64,000 nt of DNA from DASRQK01 sp040392005 (GTDB lineage: Bacteria > Bacteroidota > Bacteroidia > Sphingobacteriales > Sphingobacteriaceae), in assembly GCA_040392005.1 (NCBI GenBank), contig JBEBWT010000001.1:62001-126000 (forward strand). The letters are read 5' to 3'. Shown here in pieces: positions 46,082 through 54,575 of this stretch (the stretch's first letter is position 1; each line of letters starts with the position of its first letter). The notes below the pieces were generated by a model. The model saw only the letters and a list, made by a program, of their open reading frames with translations. It made no database searches and had not been told where the DNA came from. A program made the translations under genes and the position numbers.

Positions 46082-46291
46082 GTGCACACGTTCAGAATTT
46101 CCAAAGATTACATACACATGATACAGCTTCTCAAAGCCCTGAATTGGGTTGAGACCGGGGGGCATGCGCAATTGGTGGTTATGGAGGAGCAGGTGCGTTA
46201 CAATGGGCAGGTGGACCGGCGGAAGCGCCTGAAAGTGAAAGTGGGGGATGTGGTTGAATTTGAGGGGAAGAAAGTCAAAATCATTGCATAA
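46082..46291 (+). CDS. Small S4-domain RNA-binding protein (YbcJ-like)
   Basis: 69 aa, GTG start at 46082 chosen because the whole length then aligns with YbcJ-type proteins (about 70 aa). One S4 domain: LLKALNWVETGGHAQLVVMEEQVRYNGQVDRRKRLKVKVGDVVEF, with the basic RRKR loop. Probably binds structured rRNA or tRNA. An internal ATG at 46118 would cut the domain. Ends 1 bp before aroB, so the two are translationally linked. Confidence 0.9.
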   Translation: MHTFRISKDYIHMIQLLKALNWVETGGHAQLVVMEEQVRYNGQVDRRKRLKVKVGDVVEFEGKKVKIIA

Positions 46292-46292
46292 T

Positions 46293-47366
46293 ATGGAATT
46301 GGAAGCTATAAAAAGTCTGGGATATCAGGTTTATTTTGAGGATGGGCTCAGCTCCCTGGATACGTTCATCAAAGAAGGAAACTATTCAAAGGTTTTGCTG
46401 CTCGCGGACCGCAATACGGCAGAATACTGCCTGCCTGTATTTCAGGAACTGCTACCCGCATTGACCGAATATGATATCATTGAGATTGATCCGGGGGAGG
46501 AAAACAAGAATATTGATTTTTGCATCGGGATATGGAAAATGATGCTGGATTTCGGTGCTGACCGCAAAAGCCTGCTGATCAATCTCGGAGGAGGCGTGGT
46601 GACCGATATGGGCGGATTCGCTGCTTCTACTTTCAAACGGGGGATGGATTTTGTGCAGGTACCCACGACTCTGTTGTCCCAGGTGGATGCTTCTGTCGGA
46701 GGAAAAACGGGTATTGACATGGACGGCGTCAAGAATATCATCGGGACCTTTGCCCAACCCCGTGCAGTTTTTATTTCTTCGCTATTCCTGAAAACATTGG
46801 ATCAGCGGCAGAAGCAATCCGGAATGGCTGAAATCATCAAGCACGGCCTGATCCGGGATGCGGACTTCTACCATGAAATCCGGGATTTCCATCCGGATAT
46901 GCTGAACCCTGTACAGATCCGGCATTCGGTCAGCATCAAGAACGAGGTAGTATTGGCTGACCCCTATGAAGCCGGATTGCGCAAGATACTGAATTTTGGA
47001 CATACGATCGGCCATGCTATTGAGACCTATTCACTGCTGCACGATGCGGATCCCCTGCTGCACGGTGAAGCGATCGCCGCGGGAATGATCTGTGAAGCCT
47101 ATTTGTCCGGGCGGCTCAACGGCCTGCCGGAATCAGCGGTGCAGGATATCACCCTGGGGCTGCTTTCCCGTTTCGGAAAAATCAAACTCCGGGCTGATAG
47201 TTATCCGGAATTGCTGGAGATCATGGGCAATGACAAGAAAAACACCTCCGGAAAAATCGGCTTTGCCTTGCTTTCCCGTATCGGGCAATGTGATCCGGAA
47301 CAGTATGCCGGACCCGAATTGATCCTGGAGAGCCTGGACTATTACCGGAATTTGCCGGTAGCCTGA
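46293..47366 (+). CDS. aroB: 3-dehydroquinate synthase
   Basis: 357 aa from ATG at 46293; an in-frame ATG at 46248 overlaps the S4 gene. NAD-binding NLGGGVVTDMGGFAASTFKRG and PTTLLSQVDASVGGKTGIDM, and zinc ligands in MAEIIKHGL..., NFGHTIGHAIET, LLHGEAIAAGM identify AroB. Converts DAHP to 3-dehydroquinate in the shikimate pathway. Immediately follows the S4 gene (1-bp gap). Confidence 0.96.
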   Translation: MELEAIKSLGYQVYFEDGLSSLDTFIKEGNYSKVLLLADRNTAEYCLPVFQELLPALTEYDIIEIDPGEENKNIDFCIGIWKMMLDFGADRKSLLINLGGGVVTDMGGFAASTFKRGMDFVQVPTTLLSQVDASVGGKTGIDMDGVKNIIGTFAQPRAVFISSLFLKTLDQRQKQSGMAEIIKHGLIRDADFYHEIRDFHPDMLNPVQIRHSVSIKNEVVLADPYEAGLRKILNFGHTIGHAIETYSLLHDADPLLHGEAIAAGMICEAYLSGRLNGLPESAVQDITLGLLSRFGKIKLRADSYPELLEIMGNDKKNTSGKIGFALLSRIGQCDPEQYAGPELILESLDYYRNLPVA

Positions 47367-47404
47367 AAGTTTATTATTTTTGACTGAATTATTTTTGACT
47401 GAAT
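47361..47404 (+). repeat. 15-bp tandem repeat just after the aroB stop codon
   Basis: ATTATTTTTGACTGA occurs twice in a row (47373-47387, 47388-47402), followed by ATTA. A degenerate earlier copy would include the aroB TGA at 47364-47366. Confidence 0.8.
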
Positions 47405-47433
47405 TAGTAAGCAACAGTAAAACACAACTCATC

Positions 47434-49599
47434 ATGAAAATATTTTCCCGCAAAACCTTTCTATATGGATTATTGATCGGACTTGGTTCCCTGCATTTTT
47501 CGGCCATCGCCCCCGATGAGGGTATGTTTCCCCTCAGCGATCTGGACCGTGCGGGACTCAAATCCGCCGGATTGAAGATCGATGAAAAGGATATTTACAA
47601 TCCCGGGCAGACCGGTCTGGTAGATGCACTGGTCCGTGTCGGAGGATGTAGCGGTTCATTTGTATCCGATCAGGGCCTGATCATCACCAACCATCACTGT
47701 GCATTCAGTGCGGTGCAACTGGCCAGTACCCCGGAACGGGATTACCTGACCAACGGGTTTGTTGCTGCCAGAAAAGAACTGGAGATTGAAGCAAAAGGAC
47801 TGACCATACGGATTACTGAGAGTTATGAGGATGTCTCAGCAAAGGTGCTGGGAGCGGTTGCCAATGTTTCCGATCCGGCCGAGCGGATCCGGATCATCCA
47901 GGAGCAGCAGCGCAACCTGGCCCGTGAGGCCGAAGCCGCAGATCCTACGATCAGGGCAGAGGTTTCGGAAATGTTTATCGGCAAGAGTTATGTATTGTTC
48001 CGCTATAAAACCATTGAGGATGTGCGCCTGGTGTATATTCCCCGGCAGAATATCGGTGAATTTGGTGGTGAGACGGACAATTGGGTCTGGCCGCGGCATA
48101 CCGGTGATTTTTCTTTCCTGCGGGCTTATGTGGGCAAAGACGGGTCCTCTGCGGCATTTTCTAAAGATAATGTGCCTTATCAGCCCAAAAAATATTTGAA
48201 GATCAACCCGAAAGGGGTAGAGGAGGAGGATTTTGTGTTTATTCTCGGCTATCCCGGACGTACATTCCGTCACCGGCCCGCACAATACCTCGAATATCAG
48301 CAGCGCTTCCTGCTGCCCTATGTGTCCGAATTGAACGATTTCCAAAACCGTCAGATGCACGAAGCCGGTAAAAATAACAAGGCTATCGAATTGCAACTGG
48401 CTACCCGGATCAAGCGCAATGCGAATGTGATGAAAAATTACCGGGGCAAGATGAAAGGCCTCCGCAATATTGATCTGGTAGGAACAAAACGCCAGGAAGA
48501 TCAGGCTTTACAGGAATTTATCCGTCGTACCCCGGCCCTCAATGCAAAATACGGGAACCTGATGGCCAATATTGATGCGCATTACCAGACGGTTTTTGCG
48601 GATGCCCAAAAAGACTTGTGGCTGGGACAGATAAATAATAGTACGACCCTGTTGCAGGCGGCGAGAACGGTCAATGACTTCAAGGCCCGTCTGGCGGCCA
48701 TAGCGGATGCGGCCGGACGCAAGGAGTTTTTCAGCCAGCAATCGGACAGGATCAAACGATCGCTGCAACAGGTTTATAGTAATTATAATGAATATGCCGA
48801 TCAGCGGATCCTGGGCCTTATGCTGGCCGATGCCAGCGGCTTTGTAGGAAAGAATGTGATCCCTTCTGTGGAAAAAGAGGGGCTGGGATCCGAGGATGCC
48901 GCATTCAAGCTGGCGGCCCAATTGGTGTCCGGAAGCAAACTGGCCGATCAGAATCGCTTTTTTACAGAAGTACTGACCTCAGAAGCAGCACTGCTTGCTT
49001 ATGACGATGCGCTGCTGCAATTCCAAAAGGATGTGCAGGCTGATGCCACTGCATTCAGACCGGAGCAGGTCCGCAGGGAAGGAGAGCTCAACCAACTGAT
49101 GGGAGATTATGTAGCAGTCAAAGAGCAATACCAGCAGCGCAGCTTCGTGCCGGATGCCAATTCCACCCTGCGTCTGACCTACGGGTATATCCGGGGCTAT
49201 TCTCCTGCGGATGCCACCTATATGCGTCCGTTCACGACCATCAAAGGCCTGATAGAAAAAGGTGCTTCAGGGGATGAAGAGTTTGACTACCCTGTTGCAA
49301 TCCGCGAACGCTGGCAGGCAAAGGATTTCGGCCCGTATATCAAAAAGGATCTGAATGATGTGCCGGTCAATATCCTGTATGATATGGATACCACCGGGGG
49401 CAATTCAGGTTCACCCATTATGAATGCCTACGGAGAACTGATCGGAGTCAATTTTGACCGGGCTTATGATGCCACCATCAATGATTTTGCCTGGAACCAT
49501 AGTTACAGCCGCTCGATCGGGGTGGATATCCGTTATGTGCTGTGGGTCGCGGACAAAATCGACCAGGCAGATTTCCTGCTCCGCGAGCTGGGGATCTGA
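47434..49599 (+). CDS. S46-family dipeptidyl-peptidase (DPP11-like)
   Basis: 721 aa from ATG at 47434; an in-frame TTG at 47380 lies in the tandem repeat and is rejected. Signal peptide (about 1-25). Double-barrel chymotrypsin fold with helical insert: GGCSGSFVSDQGLIITNHHCAF carries the His, GGETDNWVWPRHTGDFSFLR the Asp region, and DTTGGNSGSPIMNAYGELIG the Ser. The substrate-pocket motif after the Ser reads VNFDRAYD; Arg at this place is associated with DPP11 (Asp/Glu at P1), Gly with DPP7 (from knowledge of the Porphyromonas enzymes). Takes dipeptides off oligopeptides in the periplasm. Confidence 0.93.
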   Translation: MKIFSRKTFLYGLLIGLGSLHFSAIAPDEGMFPLSDLDRAGLKSAGLKIDEKDIYNPGQTGLVDALVRVGGCSGSFVSDQGLIITNHHCAFSAVQLASTPERDYLTNGFVAARKELEIEAKGLTIRITESYEDVSAKVLGAVANVSDPAERIRIIQEQQRNLAREAEAADPTIRAEVSEMFIGKSYVLFRYKTIEDVRLVYIPRQNIGEFGGETDNWVWPRHTGDFSFLRAYVGKDGSSAAFSKDNVPYQPKKYLKINPKGVEEEDFVFILGYPGRTFRHRPAQYLEYQQRFLLPYVSELNDFQNRQMHEAGKNNKAIELQLATRIKRNANVMKNYRGKMKGLRNIDLVGTKRQEDQALQEFIRRTPALNAKYGNLMANIDAHYQTVFADAQKDLWLGQINNSTTLLQAARTVNDFKARLAAIADAAGRKEFFSQQSDRIKRSLQQVYSNYNEYADQRILGLMLADASGFVGKNVIPSVEKEGLGSEDAAFKLAAQLVSGSKLADQNRFFTEVLTSEAALLAYDDALLQFQKDVQADATAFRPEQVRREGELNQLMGDYVAVKEQYQQRSFVPDANSTLRLTYGYIRGYSPADATYMRPFTTIKGLIEKGASGDEEFDYPVAIRERWQAKDFGPYIKKDLNDVPVNILYDMDTTGGNSGSPIMNAYGELIGVNFDRAYDATINDFAWNHSYSRSIGVDIRYVLWVADKIDQADFLLRELGI

Positions 49600-49606
49600 T
49601 GGCTGC

Positions 49607-50392
49607 TTAATAGGCCTCCACAATCCGAAAACCACCGTTTGGTCTGGCTTCCGGACGGCCAATGGCAATATTGGTGGAATGGTAGAATAAGAATACCCAA
49701 CCCTCCCTGCTGCCCTGCTCCCAATACTGCTCCCGCAATTTCATGGCTTTCCGGCCATCATAATCGTATTTGGCCGCAAAGCTCCTGAAAAACTGTTCCG
49801 GTTCGGGTGCCTCATCGCCCCCGTAAAAAAAATGCTCGCCCCCGGTATAAATATGAAAGACCTGATGATGCCGGGTATGTCCGCCCGATAGCTCGTAATG
49901 GATTTCATGGGTCAGCATTCCATCACCTTCCACCAGCAATAGATTGCCACTGCGTTGCAATACATCAAAAAATTCGGTTTTGTAGGATTCCGTGTTTCCA
50001 CTGTACGCATCTTCCCATTCTCCCCGCTGGACCACGTATTCCGCATCTGGGAAAGCCAATCTGAGTGAACCATCCTTTTCCATCACCGTGCCGCTTGCAT
50101 GATCTTTGTGCAGGTGTGACAGGAGCACATAACGCACATTGGCCGGGTCCAGTCCTTTTTTCCGCATATTTTCATGCAGAAGCAGGCCGCCGTCTTTCCC
50201 CGGAAAACCCAGTCCGGTATCCACCAGGATCAGGCCCGCTGGAGTCTCGACCACAAAGGGATGGACATGGATAAACAGGGAGCCGGGCCGGTCCCTGCGT
50301 TCATGGATTTCCGGATCAAAGGGTATAAAAGACTTGGTCGTATCCACCGAATAGGACCCTTCGTACAATGAGTGTACAGACATAATCGCCAT
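49607..50392 (-). CDS. MBL-fold metallo-hydrolase
   Basis: 261 aa from ATG at 50392 (or MSVHS at 50383); the frame is open about 300 bp further, but that part lies across recJ and is coincidental. LLSHLHKDHASG is the metal-binding HxHxDH motif; GGHTRHHQ and FFYGGDEAPE supply later His and Asp ligands. Resembles AHL-lactonase/quorum-quenching-like and other cytoplasmic MBL hydrolases; substrate cannot be told. Divergent from recJ and ends 7 bp from the convergent S46 gene. Confidence 0.88.
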   Translation of the reverse strand: MAIMSVHSLYEGSYSVDTTKSFIPFDPEIHERRDRPGSLFIHVHPFVVETPAGLILVDTGLGFPGKDGGLLLHENMRKKGLDPANVRYVLLSHLHKDHASGTVMEKDGSLRLAFPDAEYVVQRGEWEDAYSGNTESYKTEFFDVLQRSGNLLLVEGDGMLTHEIHYELSGGHTRHHQVFHIYTGGEHFFYGGDEAPEPEQFFRSFAAKYDYDGRKAMKLREQYWEQGSREGWVFLFYHSTNIAIGRPEARPNGGFRIVEAY

Positions 50393-50433
50393 GTTCAATC
50401 TTCCTTTTCCAAAGCAAATGCAGAATAAATCTG

Positions 50434-50441
50434 TATCTTTG
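50434..50441 (+). promoter_or_regulatory. recJ -7 element
   Basis: TATCTTTG, 24 nt before the ATG at 50466; supports that start over an in-frame ATG at 50391. Confidence 0.6.
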
Positions 50442-50465
50442 CCACTATCAATTCCTGACAAAGAT

Positions 50466-52175
50466 ATGCAAAAAAGATGGGTGCCGGTTCCGAAAGTTGA
50501 TCGCCTGAATGCGGAAAAATTGCGGACAGAATTAGGTATCCACCCGGTACTCGCTGATTTACTGATCGGTCGGGGAGTCCGTTCCTTTGAACAGGCCAGG
50601 GAATTTTTCCGCCCCGCCCTCGACCGCCTGCATGATCCCTTTCTGATGAAGGATATGGACCGGGCGGTCACCCGCATTGAACAGGCCATCGGTGCCAATG
50701 AGAAAATATTGATTTATGGGGATTATGATGTGGATGGCACCACCGCCGTCGCTCTGGTCTTTGGTTTTTTCCGGCAGTTCCATTCCCGGATGGAATATTA
50801 TTTGCCGGACCGTTATACAGAGGGTTATGGTCTTTCCTTTCAAGGTGTTGATTATGCGGCAACCAATGGAATCACCTTGATCATTACCCTGGATTGCGGC
50901 ATCAAAGCACATGATCAGGTATCGTATGCCAGAGATAAGGGCATAGATGTTATTATCGGAGATCACCACTTGCCCGGTCAGACCCTTCCTGATGCGCTGG
51001 CCGTACTGGATCCCAAACGCCCGGATTGCGAATACCCGTACAAAGAGCTCTCCGGTTGCGGTGTAGGCTTCAAGATGGTCCAGGCGTTTATTTCCAGAAA
51101 TGGAATGGAGATGGATCAGGCTTATCAGTTTCTCGATCTGGTAGCAGTGAGCATCGCCTCGGATATTGTGCCTATCACTGGTGAAAACCGGGTACTGACC
51201 TATTTTGGTCTGATCAGACTCAATACCAACCCATCCTGTGGCTTGCAGGCCCTGATCGGACTATCGGGCAACCGCAACGGCCATTTTACGATCAATGATA
51301 TTTTGTTCCAATTGGGCCCGCGTATCAATGCGGCTGGCCGGATCGACCATGCGCGTGATGCGGTGCGCCTGCTGTTGTCCAGATCCATGCAGGAAGCTGA
51401 ATCTTTCAGTGGTGGTATTGATGAGCAAAATACCCAACGCAAAGACTTTGATCTCAGAATCACCGAGGAAGCGCTGCAACTGGCAGGTGGGAACGGGTCT
51501 TTGAATGGGAAAAAGAGCATGGTACTCTACAAGGAAGACTGGCACCGGGGAGTGATCGGGATTGTAGCCTCCCGGCTTGTGGAAAAATTTTACAGGCCCA
51601 CGGTCATTCTGACACATACCAACACCCATATTACCGGATCGGCCCGATCCATTGCTGGCGTAGATCTGTACGAGACCCTGACAGACTGCCGGGATCTGCT
51701 GGATCAGTATGGCGGACATCAGTATGCGGCCGGACTGACCATGCAGGCCGAAAATGTACAGTTGTTCAAAGAACGCTTTGAAGAGGCTGTTGCTTCCAGG
51801 GTGACAGACGATATGTTGGTGCCGGAGGTACAGATTGATGCAGAAATTGAATTGAAAGAGATTGATGCCCGTTTTTACAGAGTCCTGAAACAATTTGAAC
51901 CTTTCGGCCCTCAGCACGAGCCGCCAGTATTTCTGAGCACCCATGTTTCGGTGGTAGGTCCGGCACAGGTGGTAGGGGACAATCACCTGCGGATGCAGGT
52001 AGTTCAGAAGGACTCACCTGCCTTCCCCTGCATAGGCTTTGGTCTGGGCCATTTCGCAGATGCGATCAATCGTGGAGCCGCCTTTGATATCTGTTTTGTA
52101 CTGGAGGAAAACAACTGGCGGCAGCGGCGCAATCTCCAGTTGAATCTGAAAGATATCGCATTGGACTATGCATAA
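50466..52175 (+). CDS. recJ: Single-stranded-DNA-specific exonuclease RecJ
   Basis: 569 aa from ATG at 50466 (an in-frame ATG at 50391 lies upstream of the -7 element and overlaps the MBL gene). DHH phosphoesterase motifs: YGDYDVDGTTA, DCGIKAHDQV, IGDHHLPG (DHH), and in the DHHA1 part GRIDHARDAVRLL and SARSIAGVDLYETL...GGHQYAAG; a C-terminal OB-fold follows. Degrades ssDNA 5' to 3' in recombination and mismatch repair. Length is typical. Confidence 0.96.
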   Translation: MQKRWVPVPKVDRLNAEKLRTELGIHPVLADLLIGRGVRSFEQAREFFRPALDRLHDPFLMKDMDRAVTRIEQAIGANEKILIYGDYDVDGTTAVALVFGFFRQFHSRMEYYLPDRYTEGYGLSFQGVDYAATNGITLIITLDCGIKAHDQVSYARDKGIDVIIGDHHLPGQTLPDALAVLDPKRPDCEYPYKELSGCGVGFKMVQAFISRNGMEMDQAYQFLDLVAVSIASDIVPITGENRVLTYFGLIRLNTNPSCGLQALIGLSGNRNGHFTINDILFQLGPRINAAGRIDHARDAVRLLLSRSMQEAESFSGGIDEQNTQRKDFDLRITEEALQLAGGNGSLNGKKSMVLYKEDWHRGVIGIVASRLVEKFYRPTVILTHTNTHITGSARSIAGVDLYETLTDCRDLLDQYGGHQYAAGLTMQAENVQLFKERFEEAVASRVTDDMLVPEVQIDAEIELKEIDARFYRVLKQFEPFGPQHEPPVFLSTHVSVVGPAQVVGDNHLRMQVVQKDSPAFPCIGFGLGHFADAINRGAAFDICFVLEENNWRQRRNLQLNLKDIALDYA

Positions 52176-52212
52176 TCCGGGTTGTTTTTTGCAGTAAATT
52201 AAGAATAATTTT

Positions 52213-52220
52213 TATCTTCG
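52213..52220 (+). promoter_or_regulatory. lptB -7 element
   Basis: TATCTTCG (one mismatch), with TTTTTTG about 21 bp upstream; lptB ATG 21 nt downstream. Confidence 0.5.
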
Positions 52221-52241
52221 GAACATTGAAAAATTAAATGG

Positions 52242-52976
52242 ATGATATTAAAGGCAGAACACCTGATCAAAAAATACAGGCAGCGGACGGTAGTCAATGA
52301 TGTTTCTTTTGAGGTTTCACAGGGAGAGATCGTGGGATTGCTGGGGCCGAACGGAGCCGGGAAGACCACTTCTTTTTATATGATTGTGGGCCTGATAAAG
52401 CCCAATGAGGGCCATGTTTATTTGGATGGAGCAGAAATCACGGCCGATCCCATGTACAAGCGTGCGCAAAAGGGGATTGGGTACCTGGCGCAGGAAGCCT
52501 CGGTATTCCGCAAATTATCCGTAGAGGACAATGTGATGTCCGTGCTGGAAATCCATTATCCGCACAGGGAAGAACGCCGGGAAAAACTGGAAGAATTATT
52601 GAGTGAATTTTCACTTCACCGGGTCCGGAAGAACCGGGGAGACCTGCTTTCAGGTGGTGAAAGGCGAAGGACGGAAATCGCCAGGGCATTGGCCGCCAAT
52701 CCCAATTTTATCTTGCTGGATGAACCCTTTGCCGGGGTCGATCCCATTGCCGTAGAAGAAATCCAGTCCATTGTGGCCAAGCTGAAGACCCGGAACATCG
52801 GTATCCTGATCACGGATCACAATGTACAAGAGACCCTCTCCATTACAGACCGGGCATACCTGCTGGCGGAAGGAAAGATCATGCTGGACGGTACGCCGGA
52901 AGAAATTGCATCCAACGAGTTGGCCCGCAAGTTTTACCTGGGCCGCAATTTTGAATTACGCAGGAAAAAACTCTAA
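52242..52976 (+). CDS. lptB: LPS export ABC transporter ATPase LptB
   Basis: 244 aa. Walker A GPNGAGKTTSFYMIVGL, LAQEASVFRKLSVEDNVM (Q-loop region typical of LptB), signature LSGGERRRTEIARALA, Walker B FILLDEPFAGVDP, ITDHNVQETLSITDRAYLL. Powers LptFG to extract LPS from the inner membrane and push it to the outer membrane. The partner genes lptF/G/C/A are not adjacent. Followed 12 bp later by the GH3-family gene. Confidence 0.96.
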   Translation: MILKAEHLIKKYRQRTVVNDVSFEVSQGEIVGLLGPNGAGKTTSFYMIVGLIKPNEGHVYLDGAEITADPMYKRAQKGIGYLAQEASVFRKLSVEDNVMSVLEIHYPHREERREKLEELLSEFSLHRVRKNRGDLLSGGERRRTEIARALAANPNFILLDEPFAGVDPIAVEEIQSIVAKLKTRNIGILITDHNVQETLSITDRAYLLAEGKIMLDGTPEEIASNELARKFYLGRNFELRRKKL

Positions 52977-52988
52977 ACACAGTTCCCC

Positions 52989-54497
52989 ATGGCATTACTG
53001 AACTCGATTTTTACATGGATTATGAAAAAGCGCATTCACCAGATTGAGCTTTTTATGAAATATCCGCATGAGGTCCAGGATGAATGGTTCCACAGCCTGA
53101 TTTCCACTGCCCAGGCGACCGAATGGGGCAGGAAGTATGAATATGAATCCATTCTGACGCCTGGAATTTACAAGGAACGGGTGCCGCTGCAGGATTATAA
53201 TAGCCTTAAACCCTATATTGACCGGATGCTGCAAGGCGAGCAGAATATTCTCTGGCCATCGGAGATCAAATGGTTCGCCAAATCTTCGGGTACGACTTCG
53301 GATCGCAGCAAATTCATTCCGGTCAGTCGTGAAGCGCTGGAAGAATGCCATTATCAGGGAGGCAAAGATATGCTTTCGGTCTATTGTCACAACCGGCCCG
53401 ATACCCGGATCATGACGGGAAAGACCGTGGTGCTGGGTGGAAGCTCACAGATCCTCAATATCAGTTCTAATGCCTATCAGGGAGACTTGTCTTCTATCAT
53501 TATTCGCAATCTGCCCTTCTGGGCCGAATATACCCGCACACCCAGTATCGACGTGACGCTCAATCCCAATTTTGAGGAAAAAATCGAAAGTATAGCGCAG
53601 ATCACCTGCAAGGAAAACGTAACCAATCTTTCCGGTGTGCCTACCTGGAATATTGTGCTGGCCAAGCGCATCCTGGAAATTACCGGCAAATCAAATCTGC
53701 TGGAAGTCTGGCCCAATCTGGAATTTTACAGCCACGGTGGCGTGAGTTTCCGGCCTTACCGGGAGCAATTTAAGCAACTGATCCCTTCAGACCGCATGTA
53801 TTATCTGGAAAATTACAATGCATCCGAAGGCTATTTTGCTTTGCAGGACCAGCCTGATTCCGAAGATTTGCTGCTCATGCTGGATTATGGGATCTATTAT
53901 GAATTTCTGCCCATCGAAAATCTGCACGATGAGCATCCGCAGACCCTGGCATTGCATGAGGTGGAATTGAATAAAAATTATGCCCTGGTGATCTCCACCA
54001 ATGCCGGTCTCTGGCGTTATATGGTGGGCGATACCATCAAATTTGTGAACCTTGCCCCTTATCGCATACAGATTACCGGACGGACCAAACAATATATCAA
54101 TACCTTTGGCGAGGAACTGATTGTGGATAATGCGGATCAGGCCCTCGATTTTGCATGTGGTGCCACTGCGGCCATTGTTCGGGATTATACGGCCGGTCCG
54201 GTCTATTTCAGCGAAGGCAAATCCGGTGCGCACGAATGGATGATCGAGTTTGAAAATCAGCCCGATGATTTTGAGCGTTTTTGTGAGTTGCTTGACCAGC
54301 GATTGCGGGAACTGAATTCGGATTATGATGCCAAGCGTTTCAAAAATATGGCCCTCGGTTTTCCGGTGGTACATCATGTGCCGGACGGGACTTTTTACAG
54401 GTGGATGAAGGAAAGGGGCAAGCTGGGCGGCCAGAATAAAGTGCCTCGCCTGGCCAATGAAAGGACTTACCTGGAAGCTATCGCAAAGCTGATCTGA
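52989..54497 (+). CDS. GH3-family adenylate-forming protein
   Basis: 502 aa, colinear with plant GH3 auxin-responsive acyl-amido synthetases: FAKSSGTTSDRSKFIPVS is the ATP-binding motif I, YNASEGYFALQD motif II, LWRYMVGDTIKFVN motif III. GH3 enzymes adenylate a carboxylate and couple it to an amino acid. Bacterial members are common in Bacteroidota but their substrates are not known. Twelve bp after lptB, probably one transcript, which may point to envelope or lipid metabolism (weak inference). Confidence 0.9.
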   Translation: MALLNSIFTWIMKKRIHQIELFMKYPHEVQDEWFHSLISTAQATEWGRKYEYESILTPGIYKERVPLQDYNSLKPYIDRMLQGEQNILWPSEIKWFAKSSGTTSDRSKFIPVSREALEECHYQGGKDMLSVYCHNRPDTRIMTGKTVVLGGSSQILNISSNAYQGDLSSIIIRNLPFWAEYTRTPSIDVTLNPNFEEKIESIAQITCKENVTNLSGVPTWNIVLAKRILEITGKSNLLEVWPNLEFYSHGGVSFRPYREQFKQLIPSDRMYYLENYNASEGYFALQDQPDSEDLLLMLDYGIYYEFLPIENLHDEHPQTLALHEVELNKNYALVISTNAGLWRYMVGDTIKFVNLAPYRIQITGRTKQYINTFGEELIVDNADQALDFACGATAAIVRDYTAGPVYFSEGKSGAHEWMIEFENQPDDFERFCELLDQRLRELNSDYDAKRFKNMALGFPVVHHVPDGTFYRWMKERGKLGGQNKVPRLANERTYLEAIAKLI

Positions 54498-54503
54498 ATT
54501 TCG

Positions 54504-54511
54504 TACCTTTG
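54504..54511 (+). promoter_or_regulatory. -7 element upstream of der
   Basis: TACCTTTG directly after the GH3 stop codon; der ATG at 54576, leader about 60 nt containing the motif shared with 37029-37052. No clear -33 TTG. Confidence 0.55.
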
Positions 54512-54575
54512 GACCCTGATTCCGCATAACGAAGTCTAATGTGGAATCCGGGTTAAACCCTGTTAATTTGAAATT

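Noticed and set aside
50393..50698. N-terminal extension of the MBL hydrolase frame by about 100 codons
   Set aside because: It overlaps the recJ coding sequence antisense, and the MBL fold begins at the ATG at 50392.
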